NCBI GenBank assembly: GCA_047973235.1
Contig: JBKEBP010000100.1
Span: 1-64,000 of the forward strand
Direction of reading: 5' to 3'
DNA from: Aequitasia sp047973235
GTDB lineage: Bacteria; Bacillota; Clostridia; Lachnospirales; Lachnospiraceae
Length of the DNA stretch: 64,000 bases
Shown here piece after piece: positions 1 to 7,494 of this stretch. Each line of letters starts with the position of its first letter. Position 1 is the stretch's first letter. Under the pieces are notes generated by a model. That model did no database searches, was not told where the DNA came from, and worked only from the letters and a program-made list of their open reading frames with translations. The position numbers were made by a program, and so were the translations under genes.

Positions 1-118
1 TCTAAAATAGAGCTATAATACATACAAAGGGCAAAGCCCGAAAAATCGGCTTTGCCCGAATATAACTATCAACCTTTCTTATATCAGTTTTTGCATTTAC
101 ACAAAACTTGAAACAGTC
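1..118. mobile_element. Probable right end of an insertion sequence (IS256-like)
   Basis: Homology to the neighbouring Ig repeats begins only at about base 119. The bases just before it, including TTTACACAAAACTTGAAACA (about 96-115), resemble the terminal inverted repeats of IS256/Mutator-type elements, which commonly carry a TTTACACAAAA core. A 10-bp perfect hairpin (29-38 with 48-57) lies inside, and a frame open from base 1 stops at 16-18, which could be a transposase C-terminus. The rest of the element is outside the window. The family assignment rests on resemblance by eye; a group II intron or another element end is possible. Confidence 0.4.
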
Positions 119-157
119 TCAGCAGTTGATGCAAATGGTAATGCGGTAGCTATTGAT

Positions 158-2827
158 TTGTCTACCATGATAAGTTCATGGACTACTGTAAATGGGGCTT
201 CAAGCGATGATGATATCCATAGAGCTACAATAAGTTATTCCAGTGACGCAAATTATACTTTTGATATTGCATATACTGATAAAGCAGGTAATGCAAACAA
301 TGAAATAAATGTTTCGGGACAAACAGCACCATATATGTTTACATTGGATACAGTAGCACCTACCGGTACTGTAACAGCGAAATCTTCTGAAGGTAAGACG
401 ATTACATGGAACACACTGATAAGTTCACTTACATTTGATTTTTATTCAAATAAACTTATTACTATATCGGGAACATCAACTGATATAACATCTCCTATTG
501 ATAATGTCCTTTACTATAAGGCGAATGTTACAAAGGCACTTACGCTGAGTCAGTTGGATAATGTTTCTCAGTGGGCTGATTTCAATGGATTTAGCACAAT
601 ACCAAATGAAGGTTATGTTGTATATATTAAAATCATTGATAAGGCAGGTAATACTACATATATTAGTACGGATGGACTAATTGTTGACAATGTATTACCG
701 GTTGCTGAATCGATTTCTCCTGAAATTAATTTTGCACTTCCACAGCCGGTTAATGGGATATACAGTAGTGATGTTAAAGTATCGATTAGTGTAAATGACC
801 CTGTAGTTTCAAATATCTATTCCGGAATAAAGACAGTTTCGTATCGCGTACTGAATATGGGTCAGGAAACACAAAGTGGAGTCTTATATTCATTTACAAA
901 AGTCAGCCCAACTTTTGAAGATCGTATACGTACTTGGAGTGGTCAAATAGTAGTAAACAGTAATTTAAATAATAGTAATGATGTTGTGATTGAGGTATAT
1001 ACAATAGATAATGCATTAAACTCAATAACAGCAAGCACAACTATTAAGATAGATACTACGGCTCCTAGAATTGATATTAGTTATGATAATAACTCACCGG
1101 ATAGTGGCAGCTATTATAAAGATAATCGTACAGCTAGAATAGTAATAACAGAAAGAAACTTTAGTGAAGCGGGGGTAAATATTAGAATAACCAACTCAGA
1201 CGGAACTATTCCAAGTACATCAGGTTGGACAAAGACACAAGGAACAAATAACCAAGACAATTCAACCTATACAACGACAATTACATATCAAGCGGATGGT
1301 GATTACACGTTTGCCATTGACTGCATTGATTTGGCAGGAAATAAAAGTACTGCGACTAATTATGCATTTGGAACAACAAATCCTTCGGAGTTCACCATTG
1401 ATAAAACCCGACCGGTTATATCGGTAAGCTATGATAATAATTCTGCCGAAAATGAAAAGTATTTTAAGGAATCAAGGACAGCAACCATATCAATTAATGA
1501 ACATAATTTCGATGCTAGCAGGGTGAATTTTGAGTTAAGTGATAATAGTGCTTCACCTTCATGGAGTCATAGTGGTGATGTTCATACAGCGACAATTGTA
1601 TACGATAGTGACGGTGATTATACATTTGATATCTCAATGAGTGATATGGCAGGTAATCAGAATGATACGGTTAATTATGGAGACACCGTTGCCGGTAACG
1701 AGTTTACGATTGATTTGAGCATATCTAAGCCGATTATTTCGGGTGTAGAACACCAAACAGCATATGCAGGCGATATTATTCCTTCAGTAGAGTTTGAAGA
1801 TACTAATTATAGTAATTACAATATTGAACTTCTATTTGTGGGTAAGAATGGTGAGAGTGTAGATGTAACGGAAGACTTTATTAAGAATGTAAAAGAAACA
1901 GCAACCGGAGTCACCGGAGTTTTTGATACTTTCGAAAAAATCAAGTCTGTCGATGGAGTATATACCCTTACATTTGAAGTTTCCGATTTTGCAGGCAATG
2001 AAGAGTCTGAAAGTGTTACATTCTCATCCAATCGTTTTGGATCAACGTATATCTTGAGTGAAAAGACATCAGATTTAAATCGAAGTTATGTGCAATCAGC
2101 GATAGACGTTGAGGTGACAGAGATTAATGTTAGTGAATTAGAGAACATAAAGATAACGCTGTTCAAGAATAATGAAACAATTACACTGGTTGAAAATAAG
2201 GACTATAGAGTAAATACTCGTGGCGGAGAAAATATATGGCATAGTTATACGTATACAATAGCTAAAAAAGAATTTGAAGACGAAGGGGTTTATAGATTAT
2301 CCTATTACTCTGAGGATAAAGCCGGCAATATATCAGAAAATACTATGGAAACTAAGAATATGGAACTGGGATTCGGTATTGACAAGACTAATCCTATGAT
2401 AACGGTAACCAATCTGGATAGTGATAATACGTATGCAACAGAGAACCATAAGGTATTATTCTCGGCAAGTGACAACTTAAAGCTTGAATATGTGATTGTT
2501 GAAATTGATGGAGCATTGCAGCATGAAATTAAGAGTGAGGAGCTAGATGAATACATCGCTGATTATAATGGAGAATTCACCTTCTACGTACCGGGTGATT
2601 CATCAAAGGCACATGAAGTAAGAATAGTTTGTATAGATGCCGCAGGAAATGAAACAGTAAAAGAAATTAAAAATTTCTATGTAACAACGAATTTACTTAT
2701 ACGATTTCTAAATAACAAAATAGTACTGACAGCTACTATAATTATAGGAATACTTCTGATATTAGCATTAAGTTTTCTATATATAATTGCTAAAAGAAGA
2801 AAATCAAAAAGGAATCGAAATGTATAA
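158..2827 (+). CDS. Ig-like repeat surface protein, 5'-truncated, C-terminal membrane anchor
   Basis: This is the 3' part of a large extracellular protein built from bacterial Ig-like/adhesin repeats. Two complete related repeats are visible (about residues 300-425 and 425-535), each starting with ID-x-T-x-P and SYDNNS, then an NF motif, a DGDYTF strand and DxAGN. At the N-terminus only the second half of such a repeat is present, starting in an open frame that runs up from base 158 to about base 119. The C-terminus has one membrane helix (about residues 855-878) and a basic tail, with no LPXTG motif. The TTG at 158 has no ribosome site, so it is probably not a true start. The gene looks interrupted by a mobile element. 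A likely role is adhesion or cell-wall attachment, unproven. Confidence 0.6.
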   Translation: MSTMISSWTTVNGASSDDDIHRATISYSSDANYTFDIAYTDKAGNANNEINVSGQTAPYMFTLDTVAPTGTVTAKSSEGKTITWNTLISSLTFDFYSNKLITISGTSTDITSPIDNVLYYKANVTKALTLSQLDNVSQWADFNGFSTIPNEGYVVYIKIIDKAGNTTYISTDGLIVDNVLPVAESISPEINFALPQPVNGIYSSDVKVSISVNDPVVSNIYSGIKTVSYRVLNMGQETQSGVLYSFTKVSPTFEDRIRTWSGQIVVNSNLNNSNDVVIEVYTIDNALNSITASTTIKIDTTAPRIDISYDNNSPDSGSYYKDNRTARIVITERNFSEAGVNIRITNSDGTIPSTSGWTKTQGTNNQDNSTYTTTITYQADGDYTFAIDCIDLAGNKSTATNYAFGTTNPSEFTIDKTRPVISVSYDNNSAENEKYFKESRTATISINEHNFDASRVNFELSDNSASPSWSHSGDVHTATIVYDSDGDYTFDISMSDMAGNQNDTVNYGDTVAGNEFTIDLSISKPIISGVEHQTAYAGDIIPSVEFEDTNYSNYNIELLFVGKNGESVDVTEDFIKNVKETATGVTGVFDTFEKIKSVDGVYTLTFEVSDFAGNEESESVTFSSNRFGSTYILSEKTSDLNRSYVQSAIDVEVTEINVSELENIKITLFKNNETITLVENKDYRVNTRGGENIWHSYTYTIAKKEFEDEGVYRLSYYSEDKAGNISENTMETKNMELGFGIDKTNPMITVTNLDSDNTYATENHKVLFSASDNLKLEYVIVEIDGALQHEIKSEELDEYIADYNGEFTFYVPGDSSKAHEVRIVCIDAAGNETVKEIKNFYVTTNLLIRFLNNKIVLTATIIIGILLILALSFLYIIAKRRKSKRNRNV

Positions 2828-2856
2828 AATAAAAAATGTAATGTAAAGTACAAGAC

Positions 2857-2885
2857 ATAGCAAGGAAAGTCCTTGCTATTTCTTT
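2857..2885 (+). terminator. Intrinsic terminator after the Ig-repeat gene
   Basis: A perfect 10-bp stem (2857-2866 with 2870-2879) closes a 3-base loop and is followed by TTCTTTGCTTTT. It separates the surface-protein gene from the ECF S component. Confidence 0.7.
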
Positions 2886-2963
2886 GCTTTTGTAATAATA
2901 TTTGTACGTAACCAGTAATGTATCTTCCAAGAGGAAGAACAAAAACGAGGAGGAAAACTAAAT

Positions 2964-3599
2964 ATGCAAAATGTAAGCAAGACAAGTAATGTAAGTAACA
3001 CTAGAAGCAGACAGATTGTACAGATGACACAATTAGCAGTGCTAATTGCAATACTGGCGATACTGACTCTGACCGGATTAGGATTTATTACAACAGGCGT
3101 AGTTTCAATTACAATTCTACATATACCTGTCATTATTGGATCACTAGTACTTGGTCCCAAATTAGGTGGAATATTAGGGTTTGCATTTGGATTCTTAAGT
3201 ATGATTAATGCGACTTTTAGAGGTGCAACACCCGTAGATATGATGTTTACACCTGCAGGTGGACATGGAATGCCGATACAATCTCTTATATTAGTATTTG
3301 TTCCGCGAATAATACTTGGTATATTACCGGCATTGATATTTTCATTATTATCAAAATGGATTAAAAAGGAAGCAATTAATGCAGCAATAGCAGCCGGTTT
3401 ATCAACAATGGTTCATACAGTTATGGTATTAGGACTTTTGTATTTTATGTTTTTTAGCGAAATGACATTTTCAGAAGTTATTAAAACCGTATTTTTAACA
3501 GTTATCGGACTTAACGGAATATTAGAAATAGCAGCAGCAGTTATTATATGTAGTGCAGTTAGTATTCCGCTTAGAAGATATTTGAAAAACAGAGCATAA
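2964..3599 (+). CDS. ECF transporter S component (substrate-binding membrane subunit)
   Basis: A small hydrophobic protein of 211 aa with about six membrane segments after a 20-residue polar N-terminus. It contains the LGPKLGGILGFAFGFLSMIN stretch typical of the ECF S-component family (PF12822-like), whose members bind a vitamin or its precursor. It has no ATPase beside it, so it would share the EcfA1-EcfA2-EcfT module encoded at 10.6-13.1 kb, as expected for group II ECF systems. The start has GAGGAGG eight or so bases upstream. A strong terminator follows, so it is probably transcribed alone. The substrate cannot be read from the sequence; no known vitamin riboswitch was seen upstream. Confidence 0.8.
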   Translation: MQNVSKTSNVSNTRSRQIVQMTQLAVLIAILAILTLTGLGFITTGVVSITILHIPVIIGSLVLGPKLGGILGFAFGFLSMINATFRGATPVDMMFTPAGGHGMPIQSLILVFVPRIILGILPALIFSLLSKWIKKEAINAAIAAGLSTMVHTVMVLGLLYFMFFSEMTFSEVIKTVFLTVIGLNGILEIAAAVIICSAVSIPLRRYLKNRA

Positions 3600-3614
3600 A
3601 TGTGTTAGTATATA

Positions 3615-3650
3615 GGAGAAGTAAACAAGATACTTGTTTACTTCTTCTTT
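3615..3650 (+). terminator. Intrinsic terminator after the ECF S component
   Basis: A 12-13 bp stem (3617-3629 with 3633-3645), extended by two more pairs, closes a 3-base ATA loop and is followed by TCTTTTG. Confidence 0.8.
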
Positions 3651-3709
3651 TGACGTATTAGGAAAATTAATTATAGATGTACAATAATATAAAATAGCAG
3701 GTGACATAG

Positions 3710-4444
3710 ATGAGAACATACAAATTAACGCTATCATATGATGGAAGCAGGTTTCAAGGTTGGCAGCGACAACCGGATACGGATAATACAATTCAGTATA
3801 TATTGGAAAGAAGTATAGGAAATATAGTCGGATATAGGGTCAAAGTTCATGGCTCAGGAAGGACTGACGGAGGAGTACACGCAAGAGGACAAGTAGCCAG
3901 CGTGCAACTATCCAAGCTATACGACGTGGAGGAATTAAAAGCGATAATTAACAGCTCACTTCCGGAGGACATAAGAATAGTGGACTTAGACCTCGTGCCC
4001 AATGGTTTTCATGCCAGAAAAAGTGCTAAAGGAAAGAAATACGAATACTATATAGATTGCAGAGAGAAGCCGGATGTTTTCTCAAGAAGGTACTGTTATC
4101 ACTATCCGGAAAAACTGGATATAGAAGCTATAAAACAAGCTACAAAATATATGATTGGATATATGGATTTCACAAGTTTTACTGATGATGATAATTGTAA
4201 AAATCCTAGAAGAAAAGTTCTGAATATAAAGATAATTGCAACAGGTGAAAAGGTAAGGATAACTTATTATGGAAATGGGTTTTTATATCATATGGTTAGA
4301 ATTATGACAGGAACGTTACTGGAAGTAGGAACCGGTAAGCGCACACCTAAAAGTATTACAGATGTAATAGAGAAGAGGGATAGAAGTGAGGCAGGATTTC
4401 TTGCACCGGCAAGAGGATTGTTTTTAAGAAAAGTTTATTATTAG
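3710..4444 (+). CDS. truA: tRNA pseudouridine(38-40) synthase TruA, copy 1
   Basis: Isomerises uridines 38-40 in the anticodon arm of tRNAs. The protein is 244 aa, the usual TruA length. The catalytic Asp is D53 in GSGRTDGGVHARGQ, and the C-terminal GNGFLYHMVRIMTGTLLEVG segment is a family hallmark. AGGTGA precedes the ATG. A second truA (13119-13883) sits behind ecfT, the usual place in Firmicutes. This copy stands in front of exonuclease III instead. The two proteins are clearly diverged, so they may differ in target uridine or tRNA set. Confidence 0.92.
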   Translation: MRTYKLTLSYDGSRFQGWQRQPDTDNTIQYILERSIGNIVGYRVKVHGSGRTDGGVHARGQVASVQLSKLYDVEELKAIINSSLPEDIRIVDLDLVPNGFHARKSAKGKKYEYYIDCREKPDVFSRRYCYHYPEKLDIEAIKQATKYMIGYMDFTSFTDDDNCKNPRRKVLNIKIIATGEKVRITYYGNGFLYHMVRIMTGTLLEVGTGKRTPKSITDVIEKRDRSEAGFLAPARGLFLRKVYY

Positions 4445-4457
4445 TGGAGGAGAAAAA

Positions 4458-5213
4458 TTGAAGTTTATCTCATGGAATGTTAATGGAATAAGGGCAGCAG
4501 TCGGAAAAGGATTTGAAGACTATTTTAAAGAAGTGAATGCAGATATATTCTGTATTCAGGAATCAAAGATGCAAGAGGGACAACTTGATCTTATTACAGA
4601 CGGATATCATCAGTACTGGAACTATGCTGTTAAAAAGGGATATTCGGGAACAGCAATTTTTTCAAAAGAGAAACCTATCTCGGTTAAAAATGGAATAGGC
4701 ATAGAAGAGCATGATCAGGAAGGCCGGGTTATTACGCTTGAATTTGATAAATTTTATTTTATAACAGTGTATACGCCAAACTCACAGAGTGAGCTTAAAC
4801 GTCTTGACTATAGAATGAAATGGGAAAATGACTTCTTGGTATACCTAAAAAATCTGGAAGAAAAGAAACCTGTAATATTCTGCGGTGACTTAAATGTTGC
4901 GGCAGAAGAAATTGACCTAAAAAATCCGAAAACTAATAGAAAGAATGCAGGATTTACTGATGAAGAACGTGATAAATTCAGAATACTTAAATCAGCAGGC
5001 TTTATAGATACATTTCGTTACTTCTATCCTGATTTGGAAGGCGTATATTCATGGTGGTCGTATCGTTTTAGTGCTAGAGCAAAGAATGCCGGATGGCGTA
5101 TAGACTATTTTATGGTATCAGAAGGTCTAAAAGGATATTTAAAGGACGCTAAGATCCACACAGAGATAATGGGTTCGGACCATTGTCCTGTTGAGCTTGA
5201 GCTGGACTTATAG
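4458..5213 (+). CDS. xth: Exodeoxyribonuclease III / AP endonuclease
   Basis: Repairs apurinic sites and removes 3' blocking ends during base-excision repair in the cytoplasm. The 251-aa protein has all the EEP-family motifs: WNVNGIRA with N7, IQES with E35, YTPNS near 105, GDLN at 143-146 and SDHCP at 240-244. Start ATG versus TTG: the reading frame opens with TTG 16 bases after GTGGAGG, and the sequence MKFISWNVNG matches the family N-terminus. It follows truA by 13 bases, probably co-transcribed. Its stop codon directly abuts, on the opposite strand, the stop of the dehydrogenase gene, leaving no room for a terminator between them. Confidence 0.93.
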   Translation: MKFISWNVNGIRAAVGKGFEDYFKEVNADIFCIQESKMQEGQLDLITDGYHQYWNYAVKKGYSGTAIFSKEKPISVKNGIGIEEHDQEGRVITLEFDKFYFITVYTPNSQSELKRLDYRMKWENDFLVYLKNLEEKKPVIFCGDLNVAAEEIDLKNPKTNRKNAGFTDEERDKFRILKSAGFIDTFRYFYPDLEGVYSWWSYRFSARAKNAGWRIDYFMVSEGLKGYLKDAKIHTEIMGSDHCPVELELDL

Positions 5214-5936
5214 GTATCCGCCATCCATACGAATAATTTGTCCGGTTAAATATGTGGGAGAGTCAACAATATGACCTATCATTTCAGCTACCTCATGTGC
5301 ATCACCAAATCGACCGGCAGGTATATCTTCTTGTAGAGTATCCAGTTCGGATTCATTTAGCATGGAGTTCATTTTAGTATCAATAACGCCAAGAGATAAG
5401 GCATTTACTTGAATATTTGAAGGAGCAAGCTCCTTTGCCAAGGCTTTTGTAAAACCATCTATTCCGGATTTCGAAGCCGAATATGCGACCTCACAAGAAG
5501 AACCAACATATCCCCACATAGAAGAAATATTGAGTATTTTACCTTGTTTTTTATGTAGCATGCTATTTAAGGCTTCTCTGCTGCAGTAAAAGCAAGAGGA
5601 TAGGTTGGTGCTAATTATATTATTCCAATCAGCATCTTTCATGTCGCTGAGCAATCCCCAATATGATATACCGGCGTTATTTATTAGAAGGTCTAAACCA
5701 TCACATTCTGAACGTATTACTTCAAACATTTTCTTTACATCCATTGGGTTTCCGACATCACCTATAACCATGGTGCACTTGGAACCTTTAATTTTTGCTA
5801 TTTCATTTTCTACTAAGTTAAGCTCGTCGATAGAGGTGTTGCAATTTATAAATACATGATAGTTGCGCTTGGCGAAATATATGGCAGCAGCCTTCCCTAT
5901 TCCTCTCGAGGATCCTGTTATTAATACTGTTTTCAT
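5208..5936 (-). CDS. Short-chain dehydrogenase/reductase (FabG-like)
   Basis: An NAD(P)-dependent oxidoreductase of the classical SDR family, 242 aa. The cofactor motif TGSSRGIG is at 7-14, NNAG at 86-89, catalytic Ser at 138/139, Y152 and K156. The closest well-known relatives are 3-oxoacyl-ACP reductases, but no fatty-acid genes are nearby, so the substrate is unknown. It is alone on the minus strand, converging on xth with touching stop codons and diverging from the HD-domain gene. The start is supported by AGGAG upstream on the minus strand and a promoter at about 5993-6021. Confidence 0.85.
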   Translation of the reverse strand: MKTVLITGSSRGIGKAAAIYFAKRNYHVFINCNTSIDELNLVENEIAKIKGSKCTMVIGDVGNPMDVKKMFEVIRSECDGLDLLINNAGISYWGLLSDMKDADWNNIISTNLSSCFYCSREALNSMLHKKQGKILNISSMWGYVGSSCEVAYSASKSGIDGFTKALAKELAPSNIQVNALSLGVIDTKMNSMLNESELDTLQEDIPAGRFGDAHEVAEMIGHIVDSPTYLTGQIIRMDGGYL

Positions 5937-5989
5937 GGTTGTTCTCCTAATTAAAGTGTAGATTTGTTATGCAAGATTAATCCTATGTG

Positions 5990-6021
5990 TTGAATATATC
6001 ACATGTAGATTTCATATTCAA
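5990..6021. promoter_or_regulatory. Face-to-face overlapping promoters inside an inverted repeat
   Basis: TTGAATAT (5990-5997) and ATATTCAA (6014-6021) form a perfect inverted repeat. On the + strand TTGAAT, 17 bp, CATATT (6013-6018) gives a promoter for the HD-domain gene. On the - strand TTGAAT (6021-6016), 17 bp, TATATT (5998-5993) gives a promoter for the dehydrogenase. The two occupy the same 32 bp, so polymerase binding in one direction should exclude the other. Confidence 0.5.
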
Positions 6022-6025
6022 ATTT

Positions 6026-6053
6026 AGAGACACTTGTGGTTGCAGGTGTCTCT
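6026..6053 (+). promoter_or_regulatory. 5' leader hairpin of the HD-domain gene
   Basis: An 11-bp stem (6026-6036 with 6043-6053, one G-U pair) with a 6-base loop sits at the expected 5' end of the transcript from the 5990 promoter. Only TTT follows, so it is a weak terminator at best and may instead protect or regulate the mRNA. Confidence 0.4.
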
Positions 6054-6070
6054 TTACCGTGCTATTATAT

Positions 6071-6100
6071 GTGTACGGTTGTGCACGCTTGTGTACGGTG
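6071..6100 (+). repeat. Three tandem 10-bp repeats before the HD-domain gene
   Basis: GTGTACGGTT, GTGCACGCTT and GTGTACGGTG follow one another without gap just before the ribosome site AAGGAG (6103-6108). The period is one helical turn. Confidence 0.6.
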
Positions 6101-6117
6101 CAAAGGAGTATGTAAAT

Positions 6118-6654
6118 ATGGTCGATCAAGCAATTGAATTTGCTACAAAGGCACATGAAGGACAATTTAGAAAAGGAACTAAGCGTCCTTATATTGTACA
6201 TCCGGTCGAAGTCGGAGATATAGTTTCGTCTATGACTAATGACGAAGAAGTTATTAGTGCAGCAATTTTGCATGATACCATAGAGGATTGTCCGGGCGTA
6301 ACAGAGGAAATATTAGCTCGCGAATTTAATGCAAAGGTTGCATCACTGGTAGCACAGGAAAGTGAAGATAAGTCTAAGAGCTGGATAGAGCGTAAAACTG
6401 CAACTATAGAGCATATGAGAGCAGCGCCAATAGAAGTTAGAATGATAGGACTTGCAGATAAACTCTCTAACATGCGAGACATAGATAGAGATTATCCAAA
6501 TGTCGGGGATGATTTATGGAACAGATTTAGGATGAAGGATAAGGAATATATCGGTTGGTATTACAGAGGGGTACGTGATGCTCTAAAGGATGCTTTTGAG
6601 GATATGAAAGCATATAAGGAGTATTGTGAATTAGTAAAAAAACATTTTGGCTAG
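6118..6654 (+). CDS. HD-domain hydrolase, (p)ppGpp hydrolase (MESH1/SpoT-HD) type
   Basis: A 178-aa stand-alone HD phosphohydrolase. It carries the metal and catalytic residues of the Rel/SpoT hydrolase domain: H28 in VHPVEVG, H52-D53 and E56-D57 in AAILHDTIEDC, D114 and N118 in ADKLSNMRD. No synthetase, TGS or ACT domain follows, so it resembles a small alarmone hydrolase that removes the 3' pyrophosphate of (p)ppGpp. The ATG at 6118 is chosen over an earlier in-frame codon (6034) because AAGGAG lies nine bases upstream and the family N-terminus starts there. nrdG follows after 11 bases, suggesting co-transcription. Other nucleotide substrates are possible. Confidence 0.75.
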   Translation: MVDQAIEFATKAHEGQFRKGTKRPYIVHPVEVGDIVSSMTNDEEVISAAILHDTIEDCPGVTEEILAREFNAKVASLVAQESEDKSKSWIERKTATIEHMRAAPIEVRMIGLADKLSNMRDIDRDYPNVGDDLWNRFRMKDKEYIGWYYRGVRDALKDAFEDMKAYKEYCELVKKHFG

Positions 6655-6665
6655 GGGGCTATATT

Positions 6666-7358
6666 TTGGTAATACAAGGACTACAGAAACTAACCATGCT
6701 GGACTATCCTGATAAGATGGCATGTACTATATTTACTTGTGGCTGTAACTTTAGATGTCCATTTTGTCACAATGCATCTTTAGTTGTTGATACACACAAA
6801 TATCAAAAAATTCCGGAAGAGGATGTTTTTGCATTTTTAAAGAAACGACAAGGCATGTTGGAAGGGGTTTGTGTATCCGGTGGAGAACCGCTTATACAAA
6901 AAGATATAGAAGAATTTATCGAAAAGATAAAAGAAATGGGATATCTTGTTAAACTTGACACTAATGGAAGTCACCCGGATATTCTTAAAAGATTAATAGA
7001 TAATAAGCTGTTGGATTATGTAGCTATGGATATAAAGAATTCTAGAGAAAAGTATGCAAAGACAATAGGGGTAGATGACTATGATTTGTCAGGTGTTGAT
7101 AAAAGTATACGTTTACTGATGAAGGGTGATATGCCTTATGAGTTTCGGACTACTGTTGTTAAAGAATTCCACACAAAGTCAGATTTTCATGATATGGCAA
7201 GATGGATAAAAGGTGCTAGAGCATATTATTTACAGCATTTTGTTGATTCGGAAGAGATGATTCAAGAAGGACTACATGGATATGATGCTCCTATTATGGA
7301 GCAGGCACTTGAAATCGTAAAACAGGACGTGGAAAGCGCGCAGTTACGCGGTTTATAG
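6666..7358 (+). CDS. nrdG: Anaerobic ribonucleotide reductase activating protein (radical SAM)
   Basis: A radical-SAM activase, 230 aa, that would install the glycyl radical on the NrdD encoded next. The cluster motif C27-x3-C31-x2-C34 in CGCNFRCPFCHN is present, followed by a SGGEPL box. The length and the GLQKLTMLDYP N-terminus fit the NrdG2-type family (TIGR02495-like). The start is a TTG preceded by TAGGGGG at about ten bases; no ATG fits. The order nrdG before nrdD is the reverse of the common nrdDG order, and the two genes are separated by a 136-base regulatory region with NrdR-like boxes. Confidence 0.85.
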   Translation: MVIQGLQKLTMLDYPDKMACTIFTCGCNFRCPFCHNASLVVDTHKYQKIPEEDVFAFLKKRQGMLEGVCVSGGEPLIQKDIEEFIEKIKEMGYLVKLDTNGSHPDILKRLIDNKLLDYVAMDIKNSREKYAKTIGVDDYDLSGVDKSIRLLMKGDMPYEFRTTVVKEFHTKSDFHDMARWIKGARAYYLQHFVDSEEMIQEGLHGYDAPIMEQALEIVKQDVESAQLRGL

Positions 7359-7370
7359 CAAATTAAACAA

Positions 7371-7417
7371 ATACAACATGTTGTGAGGGTATAAAATTTG
7401 TGCACAATATGTTGTAT
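7371..7417 (+). promoter_or_regulatory. Paired NrdR boxes upstream of nrdD
   Basis: Two related palindromes, ACAACATGTTGT (7373-7384) and ACAATATGTTGT (7404-7415), lie 31 bp apart centre to centre. That matches the paired NrdR boxes (consensus ACACWATATATWGTGT, spacing about 31-32 bp) that repress ribonucleotide reductase genes when dATP is high. The extended 16-mers match the consensus at about 12 and 13 positions. The pair also forms a long inverted repeat followed by TTTTTATG and could end nrdG transcripts. Confidence 0.7.
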
Positions 7418-7424
7418 TTTTATG

Positions 7425-7453
7425 TTGATTTTTAAGCATGCAAGTGATAGTAT
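7425..7453 (+). promoter_or_regulatory. SigA-type promoter for nrdD
   Basis: TTGATT (7425-7430), 17 bp, TAGTAT (7448-7453), just downstream of the second NrdR box. The ribosome site AGAGGGG lies before the ATG at 7495. Confidence 0.5.
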
Positions 7454-7494
7454 TTATGTACACGGCGAAAAGCTAATAGAAAGAGGGGAACTAA

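Noticed and set aside
29..57. Hairpin GGGCAAAGCC/GGCTTTGCCC read as an intrinsic terminator
   Set aside because: No T run follows on the + strand (GAATATAAC), and only TTT on the - strand. It is kept only as part of the probable element end.
7370..7423. Inverted repeat before nrdD as nothing more than the nrdG terminator
   Set aside because: The 31-bp spacing of two palindromes and the match to the NrdR consensus explain it better, though a terminator role is not excluded.
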